A stretch of 64,000 bases of DNA from Candidatus Aenigmatarchaeota archaeon (GCA_026414305.1 JAOAJH010000002.1:103998-167997); one strand, 5' to 3'. Shown: positions 16,646 to 25,615, counted from the first letter of the stretch. A program made the numbers and translations. Notes: generated from the sequence alone by a model not told the origin.

Positions 16646-17290
16646 ATGATAAACATAGATGAAATAATAAAAATATTGAAATATGAAACAAGAAATTTAA
16701 ACAAACCTGCAATGGATGTAATAAAAAATCCAGATCCTTATAAAATATTAATATCATGCTTACTTAGCTTAAGGACAAAAGATCAAATTACAATCAAAGC
16801 AACAGAAAACCTTTTTTCAATGGTTTCTACACCAAAAGATGTGATCGATATAGAATTAGATGAGATAGAAAAAGCAATAAAAAGTGTCAATTATTACAAA
16901 TCCAAAGCTAAAAGAATAAAGGAAATTTCAGAAGAACTTGTAAGAAAGTATAATGGACAAGTGCCCGATAGCTTCGATGAGTTAATCAAATTAAAAGGCG
17001 TTGGTAGAAAAACTGCAAACATAGTATTGACTCATGCTTTTGGAAAAAATACGATAGCAGTTGATACACATGTTCATAGGATTTCAAACAGAATAGGTAT
17101 AGTTGAAACAAAAACACCTGAGCAGACTGAAATCGAATTAAAGAAAAAAATACCCATAAAATATTGGAAAGATTATAACAATTTGCTTGTGGCATGGGGT
17201 CAAAATGTCTGTCTTCCGATAAAACCTAAATGTAGTACATGCAAAATAAATAAATTTTGTCAAAGAAGAGGTGTTTTAGAAAGCAGATAA
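16646..17290 (+). CDS. nth: endonuclease III, base-excision DNA glycosylase/AP lyase
   Basis: Removes oxidised pyrimidines from DNA and nicks the abasic site. The helix-hairpin-helix 'LIKLKGVGRKTANIVLTHAFG' contains the catalytic Lys, and 'IAVDTHVHRISNRIGI' contains the catalytic Asp. The C-terminal 4Fe-4S ligands follow the CX6CX2CX5C spacing in 'CLPIKPKCSTCKINKFC'. The length, 214, is standard. It follows the unknown 177-residue gene closely. Confidence 0.96.
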   Translation: MINIDEIIKILKYETRNLNKPAMDVIKNPDPYKILISCLLSLRTKDQITIKATENLFSMVSTPKDVIDIELDEIEKAIKSVNYYKSKAKRIKEISEELVRKYNGQVPDSFDELIKLKGVGRKTANIVLTHAFGKNTIAVDTHVHRISNRIGIVETKTPEQTEIELKKKIPIKYWKDYNNLLVAWGQNVCLPIKPKCSTCKINKFCQRRGVLESR

Positions 17291-17331
17291 ATTTAGCCCA
17301 ATTATATATAGAAAACACCTAAATTAATAGT

Positions 17332-18759
17332 ATGAAATTTATACCATTAATCGTAGTTTTCATTTTATTTCCAATAGCTAATGCTTTGGTATTTCATAAT
17401 GTTTCAATTTCAAATGACATAGCCATAATAAACACAACCATCAAATTAAAAACAGAAAAAAAATACGATGTTTTTGAAATATCATGGGAAATCCCACAAT
17501 ATCATGATATAATAAGAATTTATGACGAAAAAGGTGATTTAGCATACAAACGGCAAGGGGATTATATCGTTTTTCAGACAAATCGATTGCGATCTGACAC
17601 AAGGGTAATAAACATAGAGTATGAAATAAAAAATGCTGTGTCGACGGAATTTTATCCTTTAAAAAAGGTTCAACTTTACTTGTCCGGATTTTCAAATGAA
17701 GAAACGATTGTTAATTTGCATGCAGCAAAAATAATATCAGGTGATGCATCTTTTGGTTTTTCAGAATATTTTGATGACTATTTTGCACAGTTTGTTGGTA
17801 ATGGATCTGCAGACATAATTTTATATTATAGCAATTCTGGCAGGGAATATGAAAACTATTTGCTTTTTGGTAACACAGAAATTTCAGCAGCAGACAACAT
17901 TTTTTCTATTATACCTAACATAACAGGTTTATCAAAACCATATAAAAGATTTCCAGTCGTTGTTTTGGATGACAATGTTTTTTCAACAAAAATACAAAAC
18001 TGGGGTTCTGCCACACATTCACGAGGAGGTTTGATATTGATTAAAAGGTCAGTAGCAGAAGGCCCATATAATGCAAGCATAATCTTGCATGAAACAATGC
18101 ATGGGTTCAACTCCAAAGTTTTGAAATGGAATCAAGTTAATCCAACATGGTTTGAAGAAGGGACATCCAGTTATGTAGAGCATCTAGCAAACCAACAATT
18201 AGGTTTAAAACAGTCAGAATTGTTTGGAAACAACAAAGTTTATAAGGATGGCGAAAGCAGGATTGTAATCAAGTCTAAAGGAAACAAAGAAAAATTATGG
18301 GATTATTACAAAAATTCTGAAACTTTTATGGAAAATTGGAATCCTGAGAATCCAGAAACAAGGGATTTTGGTTATGCTTTTAGCGAGCTTGTTATAAGAT
18401 ATTCAGTAATGAAGAATGGAATTGAAAAATTGAGGGATGCATATTCTAAATTAAAAGAGGTTGAATCGCCAGTAACTGATATCAAGCAGTCAAACAACAT
18501 TCTGCTTTCAGCATTAGACACTAATTTTATGCCATGTTATTCTGTAAGTTATGAAAACTTTTCAGAATGTTTAAAGGAAATAAACGGACAAAAAGCAGAG
18601 ATTCCTGAAATGAAAATCAACCAAGAAGAAAAAACAGTCTATACAGTGAACATAACTCATGAAGTAGTTGAAACAGATCAAGATAGCTACAGCTTAATCA
18701 GGAATATTTTAAATTTTTTAGAAAACCTTTTCCAACCAATCAAGCAGTTTTTCAGATAA
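17332..18759 (+). CDS. exported gluzincin-type metallopeptidase
   Basis: 475 residues beginning with a signal peptide ('FIPLIVVFILFPIANAL'). A beta-rich N-terminal region (to about residue 190) precedes a peptidase-MA-like domain with zinc motif 'IILHETMHGFNSKVL' (HExxH form) and downstream glutamate helix 'PTWFEEGTSSYVEHLANQQ', the usual third ligand. It should act on the outside of the membrane; a short hydrophobic C-terminal end ('NILNFLENLFQPIKQFF') may associate with the surface. The 3' end overlaps the convergent hydrolase by 42 bases. The substrate is unknown. Confidence 0.82.
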   Translation: MKFIPLIVVFILFPIANALVFHNVSISNDIAIINTTIKLKTEKKYDVFEISWEIPQYHDIIRIYDEKGDLAYKRQGDYIVFQTNRLRSDTRVINIEYEIKNAVSTEFYPLKKVQLYLSGFSNEETIVNLHAAKIISGDASFGFSEYFDDYFAQFVGNGSADIILYYSNSGREYENYLLFGNTEISAADNIFSIIPNITGLSKPYKRFPVVVLDDNVFSTKIQNWGSATHSRGGLILIKRSVAEGPYNASIILHETMHGFNSKVLKWNQVNPTWFEEGTSSYVEHLANQQLGLKQSELFGNNKVYKDGESRIVIKSKGNKEKLWDYYKNSETFMENWNPENPETRDFGYAFSELVIRYSVMKNGIEKLRDAYSKLKEVESPVTDIKQSNNILLSALDTNFMPCYSVSYENFSECLKEINGQKAEIPEMKINQEEKTVYTVNITHEVVETDQDSYSLIRNILNFLENLFQPIKQFFR

Positions 18760-19437
18760 GTCTGTTTTTCCAAACATCCATGTACCATGACCAGCATTTT
18801 CATAAAAAATGACAGTCTTCTTTGAGTTTCCAATATCTTTCAGCTTGATACAAGATGAATATGATGGTTCATCCTCTTTGCTTGAAGCAATAAAAATATA
18901 TCCATCAAAATCTTGCATGGATTTTTCAGTTTTCACACCTCTATAGTCAAGTCCGGGAGAAAGCAGAGCCACCACTCTTATTTCTTCGTCAGTTGAAGCA
19001 TAGCTTAATGCTGTGTTTGCTCCTATGCTTGCTCCTATCAAAGCTATTTTATTGGGGTCATAACCTTTTTCTAAAAGGAAAATTTTAGCTGCCTTTACAT
19101 CTAGCACCATTTTGTTGAAATCATTTTCTGAAAAACTTTGCCATCTATAATCGGCATTATTTTTTTTGATGCTTTGCCCATGACCTCTCAAGTCTATGGC
19201 AATAGTTGTATAATTTTTTTCATTCAATTTATCACTGAAATCCTTCCAATAACTTTTGTCTGTTCTTAGCATATGAAGAAGTATTATAGCCTTCCCGTTT
19301 TTTTGATCAGGTTCTCTAAAGTCACCATAAATGACAACACCATCGTCTGTTTTAAAACTAACTTGGTTCATAACATCACCCTTATTTATACACCCGCTTA
19401 AAATCAAAACTATTATTAAAACAAAAAAATGTTTCAT
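18718..19437 (-). CDS. lipoprotein alpha/beta hydrolase
   Basis: An exported, lipid-anchored serine hydrolase. The signal peptide ends in a lipobox, 'VLILSGCINKG'. The hydrolase fold shows the oxyanion region 'AIILLHMLRTDKSYW', 'TIAIDLRGHGQS', the nucleophile elbow 'IGASIGANTAL' (GxSxG), and the catalytic His in 'YENAGHGTWMFG'. The track starts at TTG; the ATG at 19437 gives the normal signal peptide. It overlaps the convergent peptidase gene by 42 bases. It resembles small esterases or dienelactone-hydrolase-like proteins, and the substrate is unknown. Confidence 0.85.
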   Translation of the reverse strand: MKHFFVLIIVLILSGCINKGDVMNQVSFKTDDGVVIYGDFREPDQKNGKAIILLHMLRTDKSYWKDFSDKLNEKNYTTIAIDLRGHGQSIKKNNADYRWQSFSENDFNKMVLDVKAAKIFLLEKGYDPNKIALIGASIGANTALSYASTDEEIRVVALLSPGLDYRGVKTEKSMQDFDGYIFIASSKEDEPSYSSCIKLKDIGNSKKTVIFYENAGHGTWMFGKTDLSEKLLDWLEKVF

Positions 19438-19469
19438 AAATAAATTATTATTCAAGGTAAAATATAATT

Positions 19470-19685
19470 ATGCAAGAAACAATGTTTTTGGTGGGTTTTT
19501 CATTGATTTTCATAGGAATAATTCTTATATTAATATCTTCAATACGATCAGCCAAAGTTGAATATGCTTTTGGTGGTTTTATAGGCCCAATTCCTTTTGG
19601 ATGGGCAAACACCAAGCAGGGACTTGTATTGATAATAATATTGCTTTTTTTAGTCGCATTTTTACTTTATAGATTAAGATTTTGA
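19470..19685 (+). CDS. DUF131 (TIGR00304-type) small membrane protein
   Basis: 71 residues with two transmembrane helices ('MFLVGFSLIFIGIILILISSI' and 'LVLIIILLFLVAFLLYRLRF') flanking a conserved Gly-rich loop 'AFGGFIGPIPFGWANTKQG'. The loop motif is the hallmark of the archaeal DUF131 family, whose function is not known. It starts 32 bases from the divergent hydrolase. Confidence 0.85.
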   Translation: MQETMFLVGFSLIFIGIILILISSIRSAKVEYAFGGFIGPIPFGWANTKQGLVLIIILLFLVAFLLYRLRF

Positions 19686-19725
19686 ATATGTAAAAAATTT
19701 AACCACTTAAAACAAAATTTAAAAC

Positions 19726-20301
19726 ATGATATGGAAAAAAAAGCAGTGCAAATTTTGTGGTTATGTCCTTAAAAACGATTGGAGTTTTTGCCCTAGCTGC
19801 GGCAGACCTGTGAGAGATCTTGATTTGTTTGAAAAAATGTTCAATGATATAGAGTCAGAATTTGAAAGAATAGATAAAGAGCTGAAAAACAGGTCAAAAT
19901 TGAATGTCAGAGGAGGAGAAATACACATAACAGTGCAAAGCGGAACGGGAATTGAACCAAGAGTGGAAGTTAGAACATCTGGCGACTATAAAAATTTAGA
20001 ACCACAGATAAAAAGAAAATTGGGAATAGGCGAAAGCATAAAAAACACTTTTAAAAAACCAAAAAAGACAGAAGAACCAGAAACAAAAATATCAAAGGAG
20101 CAAGGCATGACAAAAATAACAATAAACCTGCCAGGTATAAAATCAGAAGATCAGATAGAAGTAAAGCAGTTCGAACAGAGCATTGAGATAAAGGCCTTTG
20201 CAAAAGACAAGACATATTTCAAGCTTATACCAATAAGATCAAATTCTATCATTGATAAGAAGTTTAAAGATGGTGTGCTAGAAATACAAATAAGAAATTA
20301 A
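19726..20301 (+). CDS. zinc-ribbon/Hsp20-like fusion protein (copy 1)
   Basis: 191 residues in two parts. A zinc ribbon occupies residues 7-27 ('CKFCGYVLKNDWSFCPSCG', two CxxC pairs), followed by a charged linker. The C-terminal 70 residues look like an alpha-crystallin/Hsp20 or p23 beta-sandwich: 'MTKITINLPGIKSEDQIEVK' and 'SIEIKAFAKDKTYFKLIPI'. A second, shorter copy lies at 35304. The combination suggests a small chaperone or adaptor with a metal-binding tag. The Hsp20-like call is from pattern only. The end overlaps the Yip1-like gene by 4 bases. Confidence 0.72.
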   Translation: MIWKKKQCKFCGYVLKNDWSFCPSCGRPVRDLDLFEKMFNDIESEFERIDKELKNRSKLNVRGGEIHITVQSGTGIEPRVEVRTSGDYKNLEPQIKRKLGIGESIKNTFKKPKKTEEPETKISKEQGMTKITINLPGIKSEDQIEVKQFEQSIEIKAFAKDKTYFKLIPIRSNSIIDKKFKDGVLEIQIRN

Positions 20302-20894
20302 GATTTTCTTAAAATTCTTGTCAATAATCCAGTTGTTTCTGAAACTTCATCTGCCATGTTAGCATATTGACCAGCAAAGAATCCTAATATAGCAAAACCC
20401 AACAAAAGCACTATTAAAATGATTAAGATTACGATTGGTAGTATGAATGCAAAAAATGCAGCGCCCATACCAATTTCATGGACTATTGAAAAACCTTTTG
20501 TTACAAGATATATTGTGTATAGAAGAGCAAGCACACCTAAGAAAGGTATCCAACCAAAAAGCAATGTTGGTGTCATTGCATAAGCATATGCTCTGAATGT
20601 TGCCTCATAACTTGCTTTACCTCCAAATAATTTCAAAAATAAATGAAAAACCAACGCAAAAACAAAAATAAGGATTAAACTGCCGATATATCCAGAAACA
20701 ATTTGAGTTATAGTGTAAACTTCAGGTAAAATAAAATTTAAAATAAAATTTCCCGCAAGGTTAACCAATGAAACTAGCGCAAAAAACAAAAACGCATTTT
20801 GTATTCCCTGTTCATTTTTAACATACTTAAAAAAACCTTCAGGTTTGCCCAAAACACCAGAAATCTTGTCAAATATATTTGGAGCTTTTTCCAT
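20298..20894 (-). CDS. Yip1-family membrane protein
   Basis: 198 residues with five hydrophobic segments. The features are those of the Yip1 domain: an N-terminal amphipathic part 'PEGFFKYVKNEQGIQNAF', 'HLFLKLFGGKASYEATFRAYAYAMTPTLLFGWIPFLG' and the following 'LYTIYLVTKGFSIVHEIG'. Prokaryotic members have no defined role. It is followed on the same strand, 19 bases further on, by another polytopic membrane protein (which is transcribed first), so the two may be co-transcribed. Confidence 0.8.
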   Translation of the reverse strand: MEKAPNIFDKISGVLGKPEGFFKYVKNEQGIQNAFLFFALVSLVNLAGNFILNFILPEVYTITQIVSGYIGSLILIFVFALVFHLFLKLFGGKASYEATFRAYAYAMTPTLLFGWIPFLGVLALLYTIYLVTKGFSIVHEIGMGAAFFAFILPIVILIILIVLLLGFAILGFFAGQYANMADEVSETTGLLTRILRKS

Positions 20895-20913
20895 TAAATT
20901 ATAATTGGATTTC

Positions 20914-21723
20914 CTATTTAAATTGTTTAGTTTTTATTTTGTCATAATACAAAAAGAAAGGCATTGACTTTATCCAAGCAGTAAAGAAAAGTTCTGTTAT
21001 TGCTGCTATAAAATAGCCTATGATGGGTAGTATTGATGCGCTGCTAACCACAATTGTCTGGCTTATTGCAAATATTAATATTGAAAAAAATATTCCAAAG
21101 AAGTTTTTCAATGAAAACCTAAAAGACCTTTTCAAAGTTTCAAATCCTTTTGTCTTCTGTTCTAAAACAAACACAGGCAACATGAAAAGAGTGAAAATAT
21201 AGAAAAGCAATGATATGAAAAAGGCTAAAACAACAAAAAAACCAACTACAGGAATTACAACAAATAAAAACAAAACCAAAGATAATATTGAAAATATCAG
21301 AAATGATATAAGATAAACAAATAAAATTTCTGGTAGAAATTTGAAAGCCTTTGAAAGGCATTTGTCCATGTTTATTTTGCCCTTTACGAATTGATTTCCT
21401 GCTTCAACATAGAATAGATCCAAAATCAGGTTAAATACCAGGAATATTACAAGTATGATAAAAGCACCTGCTATATAAGGTGCAAAAAACAAAAGCATTT
21501 GTGAGTAGTTGAATGATTTGGAAATAATGGTAAAGTCGTTTGATTGGAAAGCTTGGATTAAAATGTCTTTGAATCCATAAGTCTTGTTGAAATTAAACCA
21601 CGCAGAAATCAAAAGTATATACATTAAAACACTGGGTATATAGTTCAAAACAGATGCCAGGGCAATTCTAGGGTTTTTAATTATCATTTTAATGTTATTT
21701 TCTATAGACTCGAACACGCCCAT
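20914..21723 (-). CDS. polytopic membrane protein, unknown
   Basis: 269 residues with about six hydrophobic segments and an N-terminal amphipathic region 'IENNIKMIIKNPRIALASV'. The central part 'LVFNLILDLFYVEAGNQFVKGKINMDKCLSKAF' resembles large uncharacterised archaeal membrane families with repeated half-domains (DUF975 or glycerophosphodiesterase-membrane-domain-like). I cannot place it with confidence. It is transcribed just before the Yip1-like gene. Confidence 0.65.
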   Translation of the reverse strand: MGVFESIENNIKMIIKNPRIALASVLNYIPSVLMYILLISAWFNFNKTYGFKDILIQAFQSNDFTIISKSFNYSQMLLFFAPYIAGAFIILVIFLVFNLILDLFYVEAGNQFVKGKINMDKCLSKAFKFLPEILFVYLISFLIFSILSLVLFLFVVIPVVGFFVVLAFFISLLFYIFTLFMLPVFVLEQKTKGFETLKRSFRFSLKNFFGIFFSILIFAISQTIVVSSASILPIIGYFIAAITELFFTAWIKSMPFFLYYDKIKTKQFK

Positions 21724-21759
21724 GAAAATATTATTAACTTGGGAATATAAATTAATTTT

Positions 21760-22149
21760 ATGGAGAATGTGTTTTGGTTGTTTGTTGTAATCCTGATAAT
21801 ATCATTTTTATCATATTTGTACCTTTTTATCATTACATTGAATGAAATCAGGGATATACTATCTGTTATTTATTTTTCAGTCGTTTGCTCAAAAGATGAA
21901 GAAGGAAATTATTTTCTTTCACAGAAAACAGATGGGGAATTTTGCAAAAATTTAGAAAATCTTGACAAATTTTCAGAGATGGAATGTTCAGTTTTGTACG
22001 GCAAGTCATATCAAATAAGCTCTTGCGAAAAGACAAAAGAAATAATTTATAATAGAAAAGGCGATTGTATAGATTTTGCATTCAATGGTATAAAAATTAC
22101 TTCAGTCAAAAATCACGAAGTAGACGAAGTTTGTAAAAAATTAAATTAA
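21760..22149 (+). CDS. membrane-anchored small protein, unknown
   Basis: 129 residues. One N-terminal transmembrane helix ('VFWLFVVILIISFLSYLYLFIITL') is followed by a soluble domain of about 95 residues containing six Cys ('FCKNL', 'MECSVLYG', 'ISSCEK', 'GDCIDF', 'EVCKKLN'), several of which could form disulfides outside the cell. The spacing does not match a family I know. The end overlaps the ferredoxin gene by 4 bases, convergently. Confidence 0.65.
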   Translation: MENVFWLFVVILIISFLSYLYLFIITLNEIRDILSVIYFSVVCSKDEEGNYFLSQKTDGEFCKNLENLDKFSEMECSVLYGKSYQISSCEKTKEIIYNRKGDCIDFAFNGIKITSVKNHEVDEVCKKLN

Positions 22150-22403
22150 ACAAGTTTTTTTCCTGTGTCCTTTTCTATTATGTGTATGGCATTAACTGGG
22201 CAAGCTCTTGCCGCGTCAAGATTTATTTGTAAATCCTTTTCATCTATTTCCATTTCAAAGATGTTTGGATCGCTTGTTTTTTTTCCACCTTTAAGCACCG
22301 CCTTGTTTTCATTGTCCAATTCCCAAACTAAAGGTGCAACTGCAACACATGATGCAGCACCTATGCAAACATCCCTTTCATAAACTATTTTGTATTTTCC
22401 CAT
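22146..22403 (-). CDS. single-cluster ferredoxin
   Basis: An 85-residue ferredoxin with one cluster-binding set: 'VYERDVCIGAASCVAVAP' and the distant 'ARACPVNAIHII'. The first motif is CxxxxxC, i.e. the middle Cys of the CxxCxxC set is replaced (usually by Asp or Ala in 3Fe-4S or convertible clusters; here Ala), so a 3Fe-4S cluster is likely. The track starts early; the ATG at 22403 follows GAGGTGA. It comes 10 bases after the oxidoreductase beta-subunit gene and is its likely electron acceptor. Confidence 0.9.
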   Translation of the reverse strand: MGKYKIVYERDVCIGAASCVAVAPLVWELDNENKAVLKGGKKTSDPNIFEMEIDEKDLQINLDAARACPVNAIHIIEKDTGKKLV

Positions 22404-22413
22404 TTTTTTCACC

Positions 22414-23271
22414 TCAACAAAACTCTTCAATAAGCTGACTTATGTCAACATTATCTATTTTCTGTTTGATCAAAGGCTCTTTTGATATTTGTGGTAATTC
22501 ATCTTCATATGTCTTTCTTTCCTTTTTGTAGAACAAGCCTATGGGTATTTTTTCGCCCCACTCGAATGCTTTTTGAAATGCTATCTCCTTGTTGCTTGTG
22601 TCATGACCGCTTTCTTCAAGCTTGTAAATTCTTCTGTAAAAATACTCAAAAGTATTAAGATAATTAAATGTGACGCATGGCTGCAGAACATCAATTAAAG
22701 CAAAACCCTTGTGGTTTATTGCTTGCACAATAAGTTTTACAAGATGAGGTACATCTCCAGCAAAGCCTCTAGCAACAAAAGAGCAATCTGTTGCTAATGC
22801 CAATGCTATTGGGTTTACAGGCTCTTCTATCAATCCATGTGGTGTTGATTTTGTTTTAAATCCCTTTTCACTTGTTGGCGAAGCCTGACCTGTAGTCAAA
22901 CCATAAATTTGGTTGTCATGAACTATGTACTTTACATTAACATTTCTTCTCATTGCATGTATAAAATGTCCCATACCTATACCATAGCCGTCTCCATCTC
23001 CACCTACAGCTATTACATTAAGTTCATGATTTGACAATTTTATTGCTTGTGCAACTGGCAAAGCCCTTCCATGCAAAGAATGAAATCCAAATGTGTTTAT
23101 CCATTGAGGCAAGTGTCCAGAACACCCTATACCAGCAACAACAACAGTTTTTGTTGGTTCGGCATTTATTTCTACTAGAGCCTTCTTAAGCGCAGTTAAA
23201 ATACCCCAATCGCCGCAACCAGGACACCAAGTCGGTCTTTCTTTTGTAGTTAACTCTTCAAAGCTTGGCAA
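22414..23271 (-). CDS. 2-oxoacid:ferredoxin oxidoreductase, beta subunit
   Basis: The thiamine-diphosphate-binding subunit. The N-terminal 'RPTWCPGCGDWGILTALKKAL' carries the Cys pair for the 4Fe-4S cluster, then 'GIGCSGHLPQWINTFGFHSLHGRALPVA' and the ThDP-binding motif 'AVGGDGDGYGIGMGHFIHAMRRNVNVKYIVHDNQIYGLTTGQ'-type region are clear (short parts quoted separately in the sequence). Length 285. It overlaps the alpha-subunit gene by 14 bases and precedes the ferredoxin. The substrate is probably 2-oxoglutarate or a broad set of 2-oxoacids; pyruvate is possible. Confidence 0.93.
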   Translation of the reverse strand: MPSFEELTTKERPTWCPGCGDWGILTALKKALVEINAEPTKTVVVAGIGCSGHLPQWINTFGFHSLHGRALPVAQAIKLSNHELNVIAVGGDGDGYGIGMGHFIHAMRRNVNVKYIVHDNQIYGLTTGQASPTSEKGFKTKSTPHGLIEEPVNPIALALATDCSFVARGFAGDVPHLVKLIVQAINHKGFALIDVLQPCVTFNYLNTFEYFYRRIYKLEESGHDTSNKEIAFQKAFEWGEKIPIGLFYKKERKTYEDELPQISKEPLIKQKIDNVDISQLIEEFC

Positions 23272-25006
23272 AAGTCAACACCTCATCAATTTTTTCATAA
23301 ATGTCTTCAGGAGTGAACGGTCTGCCGTCATATTTTAGTATCTTATAATCAATATCCATTCCTGTATGCTCTTTTATCAAACTTGCCAATTGTGCTGTTT
23401 TGTTATTTTCAATTATTATTTTATTTTTTCTTTTTTCTATCAATAACTTCATCTTTGTTGTCGGAAATGGCATTAAATACAAAACCTGAATAAAGCATAC
23501 TTTGACCCCTTTTTTAGCAAAAATTTTCATCGCCTCTAATATAGGACCTTTTGTTGAACCCCAACTTATTATGGTTATGTCAGCATCATCATCGCCATAT
23601 ATTTTGATTCCGTCTATTTCCGATTCCAAAACTTTGAATTTTCTGAATCTTTTATCCATCTGAGTTATTCTGTCACTCTGTTCTTCTGACAACCTCCCAT
23701 ATTCATCATGCTCGTCTGTTGCGGCTTTGAACATTGCTATCTGCGACGGTATTGATCTATATGAAACACCAGTGGCAGTGTTTTCATATCTTTTGTAGTC
23801 TTTTATTTGTTTGGCTTTTTCGTCGGTTAAAAGCATACCTCTGTCAATCTTCAATTGTTTTGAAAGAAATGGATCAATCGTAGAATGAGATTCTGCCAAG
23901 AACTTGTCAGTCAAAACTATTACAGGTATTTGATATTTTTCTGCGATGTTAAAAGCATTAAATGTCTCGTAAAAACACTCGTTTGCATCACCCGGGGCAA
24001 CAACAACTCTTGGAAATTCGCCATTTGATGCATTTATTGCAAATTTTAAATCACCTTGTTCTGTATGTGTCGGCATTCCAGTCGATGGTCCAGGTCTTTG
24101 TGCTAGTACAACTACAAGCGGAGTTTCTGTTAAAGCAGCAAGACCTAATGCTTCTGTCATTAATGAAAAACCGCCACCAGAAGTTCCAGTCATCGATCTT
24201 ACTCCTGCAAAACTAGCGCCGATTGCCATATGTATTGCTGCAATTTCATCTTCTGTTTGCTTTACTATTATATTGTAATCGTTTTCTTTTGACGAAAGAA
24301 AATGTAAAATTGATGAAGCAGGTGTCATAGGATATGCTGAATAGAATTTACATCCTGCTCTTATAGCACCGAGAGAAATTGCTTCATTGCCTATTATATA
24401 CATCCTTTTTGCAAATTTCTTTGCAGAAATTTTTATTGATCTCAGGAATTTTGGAAAATTTCTTTCAACGTAATTGTAACCTTCCCTTGCAACATTTATA
24501 TTTGTTTTTGCAATATCTTCACCCTTTTTACCACCAAATATACCATTAATTGTGTCAACTAGATGTTCAAAATTGTAATCAACCAATGCAAAAGAGGCAC
24601 CTATAGCAACATTGTTTCTCATTATAGCCTGTCCACCTGATTTTGTTGCTATTTCGGTTAGTGGTATAGGAACAAGGTTTATATCATCTCTTACTTCTTC
24701 ATTGCTAACACTAAATACGCTTTGATCAAATATTATAAATCCATTTTCGGAAATCTCGTCTTTGTGCTTTTCAACAGCTAGTTTTGTCAAAGCAACAAGA
24801 ATATCTATTTTTTTAGAATGGGAGAAAATAGGTTCGTCACAAACTCTCACAGTGTATGTGTTATGGCCACCTCTTATTAAAGATGGGTATTCGTTTGTGT
24901 CAAACGCAAACAAACCACTCTTAACAAATGCTTTGCCAAATATAAGACCAGAAGTCATTATGCCGTATCCAGCTTCTCCGCCTATTTTCCAACTGAATTC
25001 TGTCAT
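23258..25006 (-). CDS. 2-oxoacid:ferredoxin oxidoreductase, fused gamma-alpha subunit
   Basis: 582 residues. The N-terminal gamma domain (about 1-190; 'SWKIGGEAGYGIMTSGLIFG', 'PSLIRGGHNTYTVRV') is fused to the alpha domain ('GNEAISLGAIRAGCKFYSAYPMTPASSI', 'QTEDEIAAIHMAIGASFAG', 'TGTSGGGFSLMTEALGLAALTETPLV'). This fused layout is typical of the archaeal two-subunit 2-oxoacid oxidoreductases that decarboxylate 2-oxoacids to acyl-CoA and reduce ferredoxin. It is transcribed first, followed by beta and ferredoxin. The acyl-CoA could feed the ADP-forming acyl-CoA synthetase at 49428. Confidence 0.93.
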   Translation of the reverse strand: MTEFSWKIGGEAGYGIMTSGLIFGKAFVKSGLFAFDTNEYPSLIRGGHNTYTVRVCDEPIFSHSKKIDILVALTKLAVEKHKDEISENGFIIFDQSVFSVSNEEVRDDINLVPIPLTEIATKSGGQAIMRNNVAIGASFALVDYNFEHLVDTINGIFGGKKGEDIAKTNINVAREGYNYVERNFPKFLRSIKISAKKFAKRMYIIGNEAISLGAIRAGCKFYSAYPMTPASSILHFLSSKENDYNIIVKQTEDEIAAIHMAIGASFAGVRSMTGTSGGGFSLMTEALGLAALTETPLVVVLAQRPGPSTGMPTHTEQGDLKFAINASNGEFPRVVVAPGDANECFYETFNAFNIAEKYQIPVIVLTDKFLAESHSTIDPFLSKQLKIDRGMLLTDEKAKQIKDYKRYENTATGVSYRSIPSQIAMFKAATDEHDEYGRLSEEQSDRITQMDKRFRKFKVLESEIDGIKIYGDDDADITIISWGSTKGPILEAMKIFAKKGVKVCFIQVLYLMPFPTTKMKLLIEKRKNKIIIENNKTAQLASLIKEHTGMDIDYKILKYDGRPFTPEDIYEKIDEVLTFAKL

Positions 25007-25048
25007 TTAAACACAAAATAAATTACATTTTTTTTAAGAAATAATTTT

Positions 25049-25531
25049 CTATTTAGGAGAATAGCCATTTATTAATTGGTATGGCACTAACACACAACCT
25101 CTTGGTGTTGAAATTTCTGCATAAATGGTTTCATCATCTTGAAATACTTTATATCCTTCTATTGTACCCATAGTACCCGGTCGAAATCCATATCCATGGA
25201 TTCTACCTATGTCTATTTTACTGCCTACATCCAAATGTCCATTGTTATTTGTTTTGTTTTTTCTTAGTTCATTGTATCTTCTTATGATTCCAGCGCTATT
25301 CAAAAAATTGGCTCTGTCACTGCCTTTTAGCTTTGAAACAGATATAACAACAGGTCTTTCTAAATCTTCACAAATAAAAGTTACTTTATCACCATCTCTA
25401 TCTAGAATACACCCTTCAGAGTTGCTCAAATGTTCTGCCAAATAGTCAACCATTTTGTATATGTCTTCATTGCTTTGAAGTGCTTTAGTATCTATGCTTC
25501 CATCGTCTCTTAAACCTTTTAATTTTGCCAA
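25049..25531 (-). CDS. uncharacterised 160-residue protein with structured RNA leader
   Basis: A soluble protein I do not recognise. The N-terminal half is helical ('LQSNEDIYKMVDYLAEHL'), and the C-terminal half is beta-rich ('DVGSKIDIGRIHGYGFRPGTMGTIEGYKVFQ', 'IYAEISTPRGCVLVPYQLI'), reminiscent of a small SH3- or KOW-like barrel. A good AGGTGA ribosome site precedes the ATG. The leader of about 100 bases contains two hairpins, suggesting control at the RNA level. It stands between DUF192 and the oxidoreductase genes on the same strand but appears to have its own promoter. Confidence 0.7.
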   Translation of the reverse strand: MAKLKGLRDDGSIDTKALQSNEDIYKMVDYLAEHLSNSEGCILDRDGDKVTFICEDLERPVVISVSKLKGSDRANFLNSAGIIRRYNELRKNKTNNNGHLDVGSKIDIGRIHGYGFRPGTMGTIEGYKVFQDDETIYAEISTPRGCVLVPYQLINGYSPK

Positions 25532-25561
25532 AAAATCACCTCTTTCTTAGAAATATAGTCC

Positions 25562-25615
25562 CCTGAAATCAGAACAGGATCATCCCATATGGCCCCAAAT
25601 GCTTGTAGGGATGAT
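25562..25615 (-). promoter_or_regulatory. structured 5' leader with two hairpins, unknown RNA element
   Basis: Read on the minus strand, ATCATCCC (25615-25608) pairs perfectly with GGGATGAT (25586-25579) across a 21-base loop, and CCTG/CAGG (25578-25575 with 25565-25562) forms a second stem. A TATA-like TTTAAATAAA lies near 25660-25670, so a transcript starting near 25640 would carry both hairpins before the ribosome site of the 160-residue gene. G/C-rich pairing is unusual in intergenic DNA here. It could be a riboswitch-like leader, an autoregulatory site or a small RNA. Confidence 0.45.
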
